A stretch of DNA of 64,000 nt from Sarocladium kiliense (lineage: Eukaryota > Ascomycota > Sordariomycetes > Hypocreales > Sarocladiaceae). Positions within the stretch are counted from its first letter, which is position 1, and every line of letters starts with the position of its first letter. The DNA lies in contig JAUZTG010000029.1 in assembly GCA_030734395.1 (NCBI GenBank), forward strand, positions 2,728,001 through 2,792,000. The letters run 5' to 3'. Both the position numbers and the translations under genes were made by a program. Under the pieces are notes generated by a model, which was not told the DNA's origin, made no database searches, and worked only from the letters and a program-made list of their open reading frames with translations. This document shows positions 9,504-20,021 of this stretch, one piece after another.

Positions 9504-12500
9504 CGAGATAAGACCGATATATGGCTATGTAGAGCACCTCGGCCGGGGTGCAGTTCACTCCACCACTGTAATGACCTCAGGACCGTAAACAGGCTTGATC
9601 AGCCTTTCCTTAGATGAAGGTGACACGCCACGCGGGTTCCAGACGGCGGGACCACGATTGGCAGTCCTGGGTCGAGCGAAGCCAACTGGCAGCCCTCTTG
9701 GGTGAAGATTGCAACCTCTCACCCAGGTGCAGATGCTCCACCAAACGAGGTCCTGCAGACTGGGCGTGCCCACTGAGAGCCGCGCAAAAGCCAGTGATCG
9801 CTAATATGACCACGTACGAAGTATGTGGCGCGACAGATAGCAATCTGATCAAGTGGTGGAAGGTTGCGGCAGTAGGGGAGTGTTGTGCCTCTGCGCGATT
9901 GATGGGAGAGATATGCGCGATAAGGAACTCCCAGAGACTGGAGTAATCAAGATAAGGCGTGTCGCACTGCAGACGTATGTGTAAGTGGATGGCCGGGGGG
10001 TGTGTTCTCTGGTTGGTCCTATGTGGAAGTCCGCGGCCGCAAACTAGCACAAGGAGCGCCAAATGGGTCGAGGGACCCCCCCGTAACTTGTTACGGTGCT
10101 TTGATAAGGTCGCCGGACACCGCGCCGATGCGACCAGTACTAGTTAGACGGACTAGATGCGCCAAATCAGCGCCCTCGGATAGATAAAGCGACTCGTGGA
10201 GAGTGGCTGACGTCTGCGTTGTTTGCGCCCGTTGGCCTCGCTAGCTGTGTGCTTTTGTCGAGGGAGCCAAGTTTCGGTGACGTGTGAAATTGTCTGGGCT
10301 CACACAAATAGCCTGGGATGGACCAGTGACAGGCGGTCGTGCTTCTCCGGAGGGTGAGGATCTCAGCCCAGGATATTGTCCAGATAGGCGGCGTGCCTTA
10401 TCGTCCCCAAAGGTCGCGGGCGTCTTGACTTGACCTTCGTATGTAATAAATTGGGTTGGATCGACGCTGGCTCAGGTACGCTTCCCGAGGTGTCATGGCT
10501 ATTCTGGTATTTCGATCCTGGAAAAGGACACACGACGGATTCTGTGTCGCGCAACTGAGTTAAGTCGAGGTTGAAGAAGTGCAAAGAAGTGCGAGAAGAA
10601 CGAAGAGACGCCGAAAGCTTAGGTCAAGTGCACAGTGGCTCCGTTTTGAGTGAGGGAGCCATGCCTGGCCCCGGAAGAGAAACTGGGTCAACGACCAACA
10701 TGTGCCAGCCTTGATGAGCCACCAAAACGGCGCCTACCGATGATCCGGGAGACAGTCTGGGTCTGGCAGCCTGAGCTCGACTCTCTCCCTGTGTGGTGCG
10801 GCTGCTAGGGGACGATATTGTCAGCTCGTCTGCCTACAAGAATACGTGACCTTGGCGATGAGACCTGCCGGGATCATGCCGCCGCCACCGACCATCGTGG
10901 CCCGTTGTTCCCTTTGGTTGTCGCATTGGAATGCAAGACGGGCCCAGCGTTGTTTCTCGTAGTGGCGCAACCAGCATGTGATGATGCACTTGGCTGCCAA
11001 TATGCTTTCCCGCCGTCCGGTCCGCAATACAACTGTGTAAGCAATAACTAAGCTGAAACTACCGTTAGGCTCGAGCATGTAGCTTTGCGTCCCGCACCTC
11101 AACGTCCACTGGCGTTTCGCCTGCGCCAGCCCCGGAAACGGTCGAGGGATATTCTCTCGGGGAAACTGGTGGCAGCTTGAGCAATTGGGCCATGCCCAAG
11201 CAGAACACAACCAAGCGACGAAAAAGTACCCCAACTTGGGGCACCAGGTTCAGGGTCCATGTGCATCATCACAGGGGAAGCCCACCGAATAAGGCTGCAC
11301 GACACGGCCGTGGAACCCAACGACAGACAATTCCGACCGACTGTGCCCTAGTCTGCATCCTTATCTCTGGAGTGTATACCTATCAGCCGGGACGATGGAT
11401 TAGAATACATAAATACGATGACAAAAATCCCAGGTGAATGGAAGGCTGGGGTTGGCTAGCAGCACTGGCGCGCCCAGGGTGGTTGCTTGTCTGGGGAGTA
11501 AGAAGTCAGTGATACATGTGCGATACACCTTGAGAGGAAGAAATTGGGGGCAGGGAACAAGTACGGGGTACGCTGGATGTCAGCGAGCAGGGAACATCTA
11601 TTACCAAATGGAAAAGCATCGTGGTGCATGGGGCTCGATACCTTTAACGTAATGGCTCTTGCGTAGCCCGAGTCATTTTCTGGCAAGACATCGCCCGAGC
11701 TTGGATCAGTGGCCGATCCGACGACTGGCGGCGGGTATTAGGGAACTTGTCCGATGCTCCAGGGATGGCATATTTCGTCATGCTGCGTAGCCGCTGTTGC
11801 CCATCAGAAAACAACAATGACGATGCTGGGATATGGTTAACTTAACGGTACCATTGCTGGGACTAATGTTTGTGAACAGGCACTTGTGGGGGGAGAGGCA
11901 GGGCTGTTATTGGGGGCACGTGAGGGTACCGAAGGTATCTGCCACTCCTTCGCGGGACACTGTAACGACCCCAAACCACGTCAAAATCACTATCTCCCAC
12001 CTCCGCCAAACCCAACGATTCCATTAGCAATGATCACACTGTATCCGCTCTCCATATCCTCGGCTGCTGCTCGACGAGAACTATCGGACTGGCCTGATTG
12101 ATTTACCCCTTCACCGCCGTCTCTCCACTACGGATCATCGGCCACGACGAGCGACCAATGCTGCACATACCGGCGAATGGTGCCCATCATTGTGCTCAAA
12201 GGAGGACAGTCGATGGCTTGCCTACCATATGCAGACAGACCCAAAAGCCGACTGGCTTCGACTTCCGCTACTCGTATTGGCTGCCCCAGGCTTTTACGGC
12301 GCTGGTGGTGGCCTCCAACGGGGATGCAGGCTCGCATTGCATCTGCAGGCCGTGCCAGGGCATGTGCCGTGCGTGGGGGAGTACCCAATGACCTCGAAGC
12401 AGGAGAAAGAGAGAGAGAAGGTGGGACGAAGTCTCTTGCTCGAACTCACGAAGGGCCAGCAATCGCGCGTCGACAAATGTGACAACTGCTATTGCTGGTC

Positions 12501-13076
12501 TCAAGGCGAAGCTTGATCGTACCTATTACATCACCGGAAGTGTGTCATGACCCTCTTCGCTCCGGCGCCTCATTGTGGATGTGCGCAACCGGCGCCATGT
12601 GGATATCCAACTGTAGCTCCATCTTTCCTCGACCCAAATCCAGTAAGAGTGACCCGATCTCGACACCAGGTTGAAGCTCGGAGTGGAGCACCAATGCATC
12701 CCTGGGAGGCCGACACCACGTGCTCAACCTTTGGGGGTCTCACGATAACTATATCAACGAGAGCCTGCCCTAGGCAGGTATAGTGTGAGGCCATCAGGGC
12801 CCGAACTGACTATATGGTCCCTCAAGTTGCTACCGATGACGATACTGAACGAGCTTAACGCTCCCGAACAACACGGCAAGACGACGGAATGATAGCTCTC
12901 TATAACGAAGCCATTCCTGCAAAGTACCATATGCCCAATTGTCAACCAGGAAACGAATATTCTATCCCAACATGCGTCAATACTTCTGCATCAGAGACAA
13001 TGCAAACTTATATCCAATACTAAGGCTCGGCCGTCTTAACGTTCAAACATTGCCAGTCCCGCGCAGAACTGGTGTC
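9504..13076. other. Gene-poor intergenic region between tamA and tyrosinase gene
   Basis: About 3.6 kb. Open frames here reach at most 150 codons, overlap on several frames and show no domain or splice pattern. The near part presumably holds the tamA promoter. I saw no transposon ends or tRNA. CACGTG occurs near 11919 and 12717, which is near background. Confidence 0.55.
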
Positions 13077-15109
13077 TCACCTGTCGTGGTTCTGCCTACC
13101 CTTGGTAGCCAAAGCTGGGCGGCTTCGAATTACTCCGAGAACTGGGAATTCATCCCTCGTTCGTCCTGACACGATCTCCACATCCTCGATGTCGATTTTG
13201 AGACTTGTTACGCGATTGAGTGGTATCAAATCTCCATTCAACTGGTACAGTTGTGGTCAGCGATGACTGGTGTGCACCACCGGATTTCCGATCTTCCTAC
13301 CTTTGTGATCGTCACTGTTATGGACGCTTGGATAGAGTTCACAGCCCTGTTCACGTCCGCCCCCCCAATGCTCGCTGCCTCGAGGGCATCATCGAGTGGA
13401 AAAGAACCATGAACGATGCCTTTTCTCGGCTGAGCCATGACCACCATGCTTCCAGCCTTCTTGCCAGTGATATACACGTTGACAGACACTGGCCGCTGGA
13501 CTTGTGAAACATCTAGTCGGATATTCGCTAAGTACCTCCTGCCCCCATTCCCTTGGCTCATTGCCTTAGCGCCCATGGACTCATTTGCACTATAAAGCCG
13601 GTTAATCAGCTGTATGGCCGCCTTCGATATCTGCTTCTCGGTTTTGGTCCAGTACTCCAAGCCATAATAAGAGTATCCGAGATCCTTGATATTGGCAATG
13701 GATTTCGTGGTATGGAAGTCCCCGTTGGCATTATGGAACGGTTTCAATGGCGAATCAGGCGTGATTGAACTTCCTGAAGGCGTCGAGAAGCGTGAACCAC
13801 CCTTATATGGGCTACGAAAGATCTTGTGTTCGGGCTTGATGGCTTGCCAATAGGCCCACAGCCTGTCGACGTTGCAGTGGTGTAGCCAGCTGTGGAATCG
13901 TGAGCTATCGTTCAACTAGCATGCCCGCTCACTACTTACAAGAGCGGATCAAACGCCGAGAACTCGGCGGCGAGGAATTGGCCCCCACATCCGCCGTCCC
14001 AGTGGACGCCATTATGAATTTGCTCCAGACTCAGACCTCCATCGCCAGTTGACGAGAATTCGGAGAAGTCTTTCGAAAGCGTGAAGATATCGTACTGGAC
14101 AGGATCAGGTGGGAGAATGGGAAGTGTTGAAACATGACTACACTTACCAGCCAGGATTTATATGGTCTATCGGCCATCGCTGCGTCCGCTGAGCCAGGAT
14201 AGCTCTTAGGCCAGTCGTCACAGCGGTGCGTCTGAGACCTATTCTCGAAGTCGAAGGTACCCCATTTATTGTCCAAAGCTTCTTGAGGAAAGCGATATGT
14301 GGCAAGAGGGTTCTCAATTACCGTCGGCACCAGTCGCTCGCCATCTGGCATGTTTACTACAATGGTGTCTGTCGTGGTTGCATTGGGTACATTGGAGTCA
14401 AAGCCCCAGTCCCAATAAGGAGCACGCAATGTTTCTGCAGCGCGAAGATATGTATATCGATACCTTTTAGGATAATCCTTTGCGATGCGTTTAGCATGAT
14501 TGACAAGCGTTTGCTGGCTGCATCAGTATCGGCGAATTTTCAGAACGCCCAGTCAGCTCACCTCGAACAGCAGGACGAAAGGCCTATGCCACGATACAAA
14601 CAACTTTTCCTGCAAACAGTTAGCCTCCGATGATATGGATAGAAAGGGCTTGTCGACATTATGAGGGCAGTATCCTGCCCAGTCATTACTTTCTCTCGGT
14701 CCGCTATCATCCCAGTCGATGAAAGGTTTCCCATGGATACCTAATTGGGTGAGCAACCGGACCGCCTCATTTACTTGCTTGGGAAACCTCACCAGCGATT
14801 TGAAAGTACGACAGCGGATCATTGGAGTCTTGTGCCTGCATTGCAGCCAGAGCTCGTATATACAGGTCCCTTTCCGTGCATTGTCGTCAGCCAAATTCGA
14901 TGCAGACATCAGAACAGCGGGTTTTTGCGAATAACTCACCATTGCGCGCCGGCGGCGGCTTCGAGGTCGTTGATGTTCTGCCTCATTGGCACGAATCCCG
15001 AACGTGGGTCGACATACACGCCCGTGATGGCATGATGCTCTGCAGCCGCCACCGGCGGCACTGCGCTGGAAGCGGCTGCCAGCAACGCCACGGCCCGGCT
15101 TAGATGCAT
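13077..15109 (-). CDS. Secreted tyrosinase (type 3 copper polyphenol oxidase)
   Basis: Eight exons on the minus strand: 15109-14940, 14869-14793, 14740-14658, 14609-14562, 14513-14148, 14094-13940, 13889-13301 and 13241-13077. All junctions keep phase, giving about 550 residues. A signal peptide is visible (MHLSRAVALLAAASSAVPPV, then AAA). CuA ligands are H85 (GIHGKPF), H109 (GYCPHN) and H118 (SWHRPF); C107 two residues before H109 fits the fungal Cys-His thioether. CuB ligands are H275 and H279 (HNGVHWDGG) and H303/H304 (FWLHHCNVDR). A C-terminal domain of about 240 residues follows. The enzyme hydroxylates monophenols and oxidises diphenols to quinones, often for melanin. The 48-nt intron 14610-14657 is inferred because removal restores CuA spacing; it has no stop and is a multiple of three. 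A further exon after 13077 cannot be excluded. Confidence 0.85.
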
Positions 15110-17253
15110 GGTACAAGTGACTGCAGGACAATACATGAGACTTTGGGCTTCTATGGCGCTATGGCGCTTGAGATACGTTTGTGTATATCGTATGTGGTCG
15201 TCCTGTTGACAAGTTCGCCCTTTTCGAAACGAATGAAGCTGAGGATCTGCTGGGTGTGATATACTCATCACCTGACACGAATCAGAAGCAGAACCGAGGG
15301 GTTTGTCAGTGAAAAAGATGCTACCGCTGTCCTCACGCCAATCAGGCTTTACCTGCAGGACTTCACAGAAAGAGAAGCGCCGAGAGCCCGCCAACCGATG
15401 TGTCTCCTCCCAGCCTTGTATACGAGATCTGATGGATGCGTTGCTGGTCCTTGAACTATCCAGAAGCTGAGGGTCGTGTAGGACGCACACCGGGTCTCTC
15501 CGTTCTTTTCTGCGAGATCCCTGATTGTTTCGTTTACGAAGTGACGGCAAGTGAGATGATGCATGTACTTTGCTGACCGAGCTGGGTGACTTCAAGCCAG
15601 TCGATATCTCTCTGACACAGCAGTAGTAAGTTCGATAGACCCACGCAACGGCCGAGTTCTTGCAACCGACAATAGTTCAAGCTTGCGATTGATCGAACTT
15701 TCTCGAGAATCTGAAATGCAGGATGATCTTATGCCATGCCTGCGACTGAAAGGTGCTCTGATGTGCATGGACTACGGGGATCACAACACTCCCTGGGACG
15801 CAAGTCTACATGTTACTGGAGGCTGCAAGGCTCGGGCAACGGGAGGATGCGCCTGCCTTTGGCATCTTGTGCCTCGCTAACAACCTAGTTCTAAGCTGGC
15901 CCGGCCCGACAACAACACTCCTCCTACCTTTCGATTCGCAGACGACTTAGGCGACTGCGCGCGACCAGCTCACCTTCCTCATCACACCTCATAGGGAATA
16001 TATCCGATCCATAAGGTACCTGTGCCCACCAATCCTGAGCCCGAGGGCTGACCAGCACCTCAAGTCCCAAAGACCACTATAATATGTGGTCTTTGTCGAC
16101 GTCAGGCACAGCCGCGTTAGTGGTGGGTAAGTCTCCATTCGTGCGCGGATACCGGACGCTGTGCTACAGAGTGATGCATGTCGACGCCCGTCCATCCCTC
16201 CGAAGTGGCATCTTGACGTTTCTTCGGCAATCACGGGCTGTTTATTGTCTCACAACCTTGTAGTGCACCGGTTGCGTACCATGTTCGTGCATAAGATGCA
16301 GTGGTAGTGTTGCTAGCCTTCGCAGTCAACATATTATGGTGGACACGACAGAGCTAGACAAAGATCCAAACGCAATCGGATACTCTTCGCGAAGGGCTGA
16401 TATTTCCTGGGGTCTTTGGAGCTCAAGTCGACTGGACCGTGATGTTGTGCCTCCCTGCGCCTCCCTGTCACTGCTTCCGACAGTGCATCAATGAAACCGT
16501 GTGTACCATTGCGAACACTTCCGTCATCAAGTCGAAAAATTAACCAATCGTCCCGGTCTTCTCCGATGCAGCTCTCCTGCTGTCGAACAACATCGACCAG
16601 TCCGAGCTGGCGTGTCACGAACGCTTATGTTTCAGTCATTCCCATGGAAGCTTCACTCCCGGTAATGCAGTGTTGCCCGGGCGAGCGAGAGTGGCGGTCA
16701 CGGGTGGCTGCTGTTATACAGTGTGCAGATTGCTTGCCTTGGTGTTGCCCAACGTTCAACACCTAACACTGCCGGGTTCTTGGGTCTTCTCAAAGAGGCT
16801 CACAGATCAGGGAGAGTAGGTCAGGGGGATCAGTGGATCATTGATCGTGATCTTGTAGCGACGAGGATAGGCAAGTTAAGCTAAACGCGGTCCAGAAAAC
16901 AACACATCAATTTACACACACTATGTCTCAATTACGCCAGGTGCCAATATCCTCGGCAAAAACGGCCATTTTGGTAAACACACGCTCATAGATAAACCCG
17001 AAAATGCTCCCAATCACTTTTGAGATACGTCCGGCTCCAAAATCCGAGACAGAAACGAGAACTCACGCCGAAAAAAGTGATCCGGTCCATAAACAAGGAG
17101 ACTCCTGGATTCGCCCACCAGAATGCAGCTTTTTCGTACCACGGCCTAAATTGGAGTGACGATAGGCAGGTTATTCATTACCATTGCCTTCGTTTGGCCC
17201 AGTCAATCCAACGAGGCGAACAAAGGGAAGCGAAAGTCAATACGAAGTCGTCC
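15110..17253. other. Intergenic region upstream of tyrosinase
   Basis: About 2.1 kb with no supportable gene. Short frames on both strands lack recognisable motifs. It contains the tyrosinase promoter on one side and the 3' flank of the aldolase gene on the other. Confidence 0.55.
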
Positions 17254-18375
17254 TCAGAGCGACTTTTCCAGCGCGAAGAGGTCTCTGAATCCCTCCTTCC
17301 ACCTGGCAGACTCTTCCGTAGACGGTTTTGGAAGTGGACTGCGCGCATAGCCACCATAACCCATCCATGCTTGCAAGCCGGCCTTGACTCCAACAACGCC
17401 GCCTTGAATGGCTGTCCAATCGCCGTTGGAGACGGTCTCTTGCATCTCAGTTGCCCCATCGACCTTGCCACCTTTGTAGAGGTCCATGGTCTGAACGCAG
17501 GCTTTGGGCGCGATATTAGCTAGACCAGCAAGAATGCCGTGGCCGCCACCTGCCAATGACTGAACTGTGAAGTCTGCGGAGCCCGCTAGGACAATGAACT
17601 CTGGGCGAGCAGGGTCATAGTTCTTGGACCGCTTGCGGGTAGCGGTCGCAACACGATTAAGCTTGCCAGTGTTCCCGCAAGTCAGTTTGACGCCAACAAT
17701 GTTGGGATGTTCAGCGAGTTGAATAATGGTGTCTGATGACAAATCCAAGCCACCCGCGGCACCGGGGAAGTTGTAGATGATGATAGGGATGGGTGATTTG
17801 TCCGCAACAGTTGTGAAATACTCTTTGACTGTTGACGAACCTGGTGCGAAGAGCCCGGCGTAGTAGGAGGGCGGGAGAACAAGCGCATAGTCGCCTCCAG
17901 CATCGTATGCCTCCTGGCAAAGTTCGATGGTTTCACGTGTGCTTTGGCTCCCGCACCCGACCACGAGTGGCATATGAGAGTAGCCTGCCTCGTTCAATGC
18001 ATCGCGAGTCGTGGCAGTGACGAGCTTCCTTTCCGAGTGCGTCAGATGAACGGCTTCGCCGTTGGAGCCTTGCGTAGCGAGACCAGTGACACCGGCCCGA
18101 GCAAGCCTCACCGCGTGCCGTGCAATGGTGGTCACGTCGATGTCCTCGTTCTCCTTGAAGAAGCACATGGTAGGCACATAGACTCCAGGCAGCAGTGGCC
18201 GAGTCATGTGGAAGTCTTCATCTAGAGCATTGCTGTTGAAAGAACTGCTCAATGAAGAGTCAGAGTCCGTCGATGTGAAGCCTCCAAGGCGGATCCCTGC
18301 GCTCTGGCGGTAGGGAAGCCTGAATCCAGCCGTGTAGCTTCCAGCGGGTGACGGGGCGTCATTGTGTGGTGCCAT
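17254..18375 (-). CDS. DapA-superfamily aldolase (dihydrodipicolinate synthase / 4-hydroxy-2-oxoglutarate aldolase-like)
   Basis: A single-exon 373-residue protein of the class I DHDPS/N-acetylneuraminate lyase family, a TIM barrel that makes a Schiff base with a keto-acid. Key signatures are GSNGEAVHLT near residue 103, the catalytic Tyr in YNFPGAAG near 201, and the Schiff-base Lys at about 230 in GVKLTCGNTGKL. Family members are normally about 300-320 residues. The first 56 residues here are a Ser/Gly-rich extension without domain character, and Met57 (position 18207) just before RPLLPGVYVPT is a likely alternative start. Fungi lack lysine synthesis through diaminopimelate, so a catabolic role fits better, such as 4-hydroxy-2-oxoglutarate or 2-keto-3-deoxy-sugar-acid cleavage. 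The exact substrate cannot be read from the sequence. No pathway partner is adjacent. Confidence 0.88.
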   Translation of the reverse strand: MAPHNDAPSPAGSYTAGFRLPYRQSAGIRLGGFTSTDSDSSLSSSFNSNALDEDFHMTRPLLPGVYVPTMCFFKENEDIDVTTIARHAVRLARAGVTGLATQGSNGEAVHLTHSERKLVTATTRDALNEAGYSHMPLVVGCGSQSTRETIELCQEAYDAGGDYALVLPPSYYAGLFAPGSSTVKEYFTTVADKSPIPIIIYNFPGAAGGLDLSSDTIIQLAEHPNIVGVKLTCGNTGKLNRVATATRKRSKNYDPARPEFIVLAGSADFTVQSLAGGGHGILAGLANIAPKACVQTMDLYKGGKVDGATEMQETVSNGDWTAIQGGVVGVKAGLQAWMGYGGYARSPLPKPSTEESARWKEGFRDLFALEKSL

Positions 18376-19124
18376 CTCGCGAACCTGGTCTCAGAACTCT
18401 GACGTCGATGCTTCGTGAAGTGATAGGAAGATTCTCGAGGGGGCTCGTTTCTTTGCGAGCTCCTGATACTGACAGAGATAGCGTAAACTTTGTATAGCTC
18501 CCGAGAAAGATGGAAGAGTCAAGGAATGGTCGCGCACCACCAGTTAGGTGAAGATAGGTGAAGCTGAGTGAAGCGCAGGGACTTCAGCATACGATGAAGC
18601 GCCGAGGGAGGTCGAGATAATTATACCCTCAGGCTTTGTCCATTATCCCTGGCATCCCGTCGCTCCTTGGCTCCATAGTTCAGGAGCAGGTGACCGAGTG
18701 GCGTTTGAGAACGCTTGACGGTGGGCATGGGGTGTCCATCGAAGAGGCGTCGTTCGCTCCCGATCAGCGGAAGCAGCACCATTACGATGCAATGCCAACC
18801 ACCCACATGCCTGGTAGCTGAGCCTCTGCCGCCGGGGCGGGGTGTGAGGGGGGTGTGAGGCGTCTGTTCCAATGTGTCAGGAACCTGGGCGACTCGTAAA
18901 AGCCCGGCTTTGTGCAGCGCAGTGAGACGACAAGGAGGGATCGCCCTCGGAGAAGTCGAACCCTCGAGCACAGTGCGCGTTCCAAGAATGTGTCTAATTG
19001 GCGATGTGCAGGTCGTGGGAGCATGATGGAGGGTTGTTGGGGGAGGTCGGGGGCTCTGGACTCGGACTATCCGCCGTCAGGGATCATGTTCTAATTGACA
19101 AGGGATGTCGACTGAGTGTGGGGG
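18376..19124. other. Intergenic region upstream of aldolase
   Basis: About 750 bp that should hold the aldolase promoter. Only short overlapping frames; nothing else recognised. Confidence 0.5.
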
Positions 19125-20021
19125 TTAGCGTGAGAGGGCGCCATCGATCCTCTCTATCGGAGTGAATGTGACAGGGGTGTCCAATTGAAGTGGTCCATCC
19201 TGACTTTGGCAGGCTCGCCTCTGTGACCGCCGCCTTGCCGGTATCCAATACCATCGCATGAAGACCAGATGGCAACCTCTGGGAGCGCGCCGTACCTCAT
19301 GACGTTGGAGGCGCTTGTGATGCTTTGGAGAAACCAGAGCTGCTCGTTCCCCCACGAGGCAGTTGAGGACCCTGCGCCACTCATCGGCACATTGTGAGAC
19401 TTCACGGACCACTGGAAGGTGATGGAGGGCACCGTACAGCGCAAACTGGCCTATGGAGGCGGTGAGGTTCAAAAATGCATTCGTCGATCTTAAATTGTCC
19501 GACAAAGAAGAGGCTTCATTGGACAACGGTGGCCAAGACGCTGGCATCGGTACAGATTCGCCGAGTTCTGCCAGCTTCAGGCACACATAAGACGTCGACA
19601 TTGACATGAGATAGGCAAAGCTATCCACATCATGATTAGCACACGTACTCCCGGACCCTGGCTCTGGTTCGTCGACTAACGCAAAGCGCAGATTGAGTAC
19701 GGAACTTGCCAGCTGGAAGACTTGATGGCAAAGCGGTGACACCCAGTGCCGAGTGCGGACACCAGAAGCGAAACTCAGCTGCAGGCTGTAGAGACCCCAG
19801 GCCTGAATAAGGCGTCCATCCTGCGGGCAGGCAAAAGGCATGATCTGACATGGAGCCATCAGCTGATGAAAGCGAGCAAGCCAGAACGCCGGCCATGCCG
19901 TTGGGCTGGTGACAGCTTCGTCGACAAGCCTCTCGCGTAGGTTGTATGAGGCTGCCCTTGCATCTGCACGACGGGCTATGGATGGTGTGCCATGCAGAGC
20001 AACGCGTCCTTGAGTGCACAA
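19125..20021 (-). CDS. Orphan ORF, possible hypothetical protein or gene remnant
   Basis: A 298-codon open frame on the minus strand whose first codon at 20021 is TTG, so a true start is not defined. The middle looks protein-like, with helical segments around SFAYLMSMSTSYVCLKLAEL and ASIGQFALYG, but the ends are Arg-rich and look non-coding. I do not recognise a family. A second frame on the same strand (19636-20199) is also long, so low stop density may explain both. It could be an exon of a regulator with unresolved splicing, a decayed gene, or chance. A frame this long is unlikely but not impossible in 64 kb. Confidence 0.3.
   Translation of the reverse strand: MCTQGRVALHGTPSIARRADARAASYNLRERLVDEAVTSPTAWPAFWLARFHQLMAPCQIMPFACPQDGRLIQAWGLYSLQLSFASGVRTRHWVSPLCHQVFQLASSVLNLRFALVDEPEPGSGSTCANHDVDSFAYLMSMSTSYVCLKLAELGESVPMPASWPPLSNEASSLSDNLRSTNAFLNLTASIGQFALYGALHHLPVVREVSQCADEWRRVLNCLVGERAALVSPKHHKRLQRHEVRRAPRGCHLVFMRWYWIPARRRSQRRACQSQDGPLQLDTPVTFTPIERIDGALSR

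Noticed and set aside
17020..17523. 167-codon plus-strand ORF at the aldolase 3' end
   Set aside because: It overlaps conserved aldolase codons on the other strand and has no motif.
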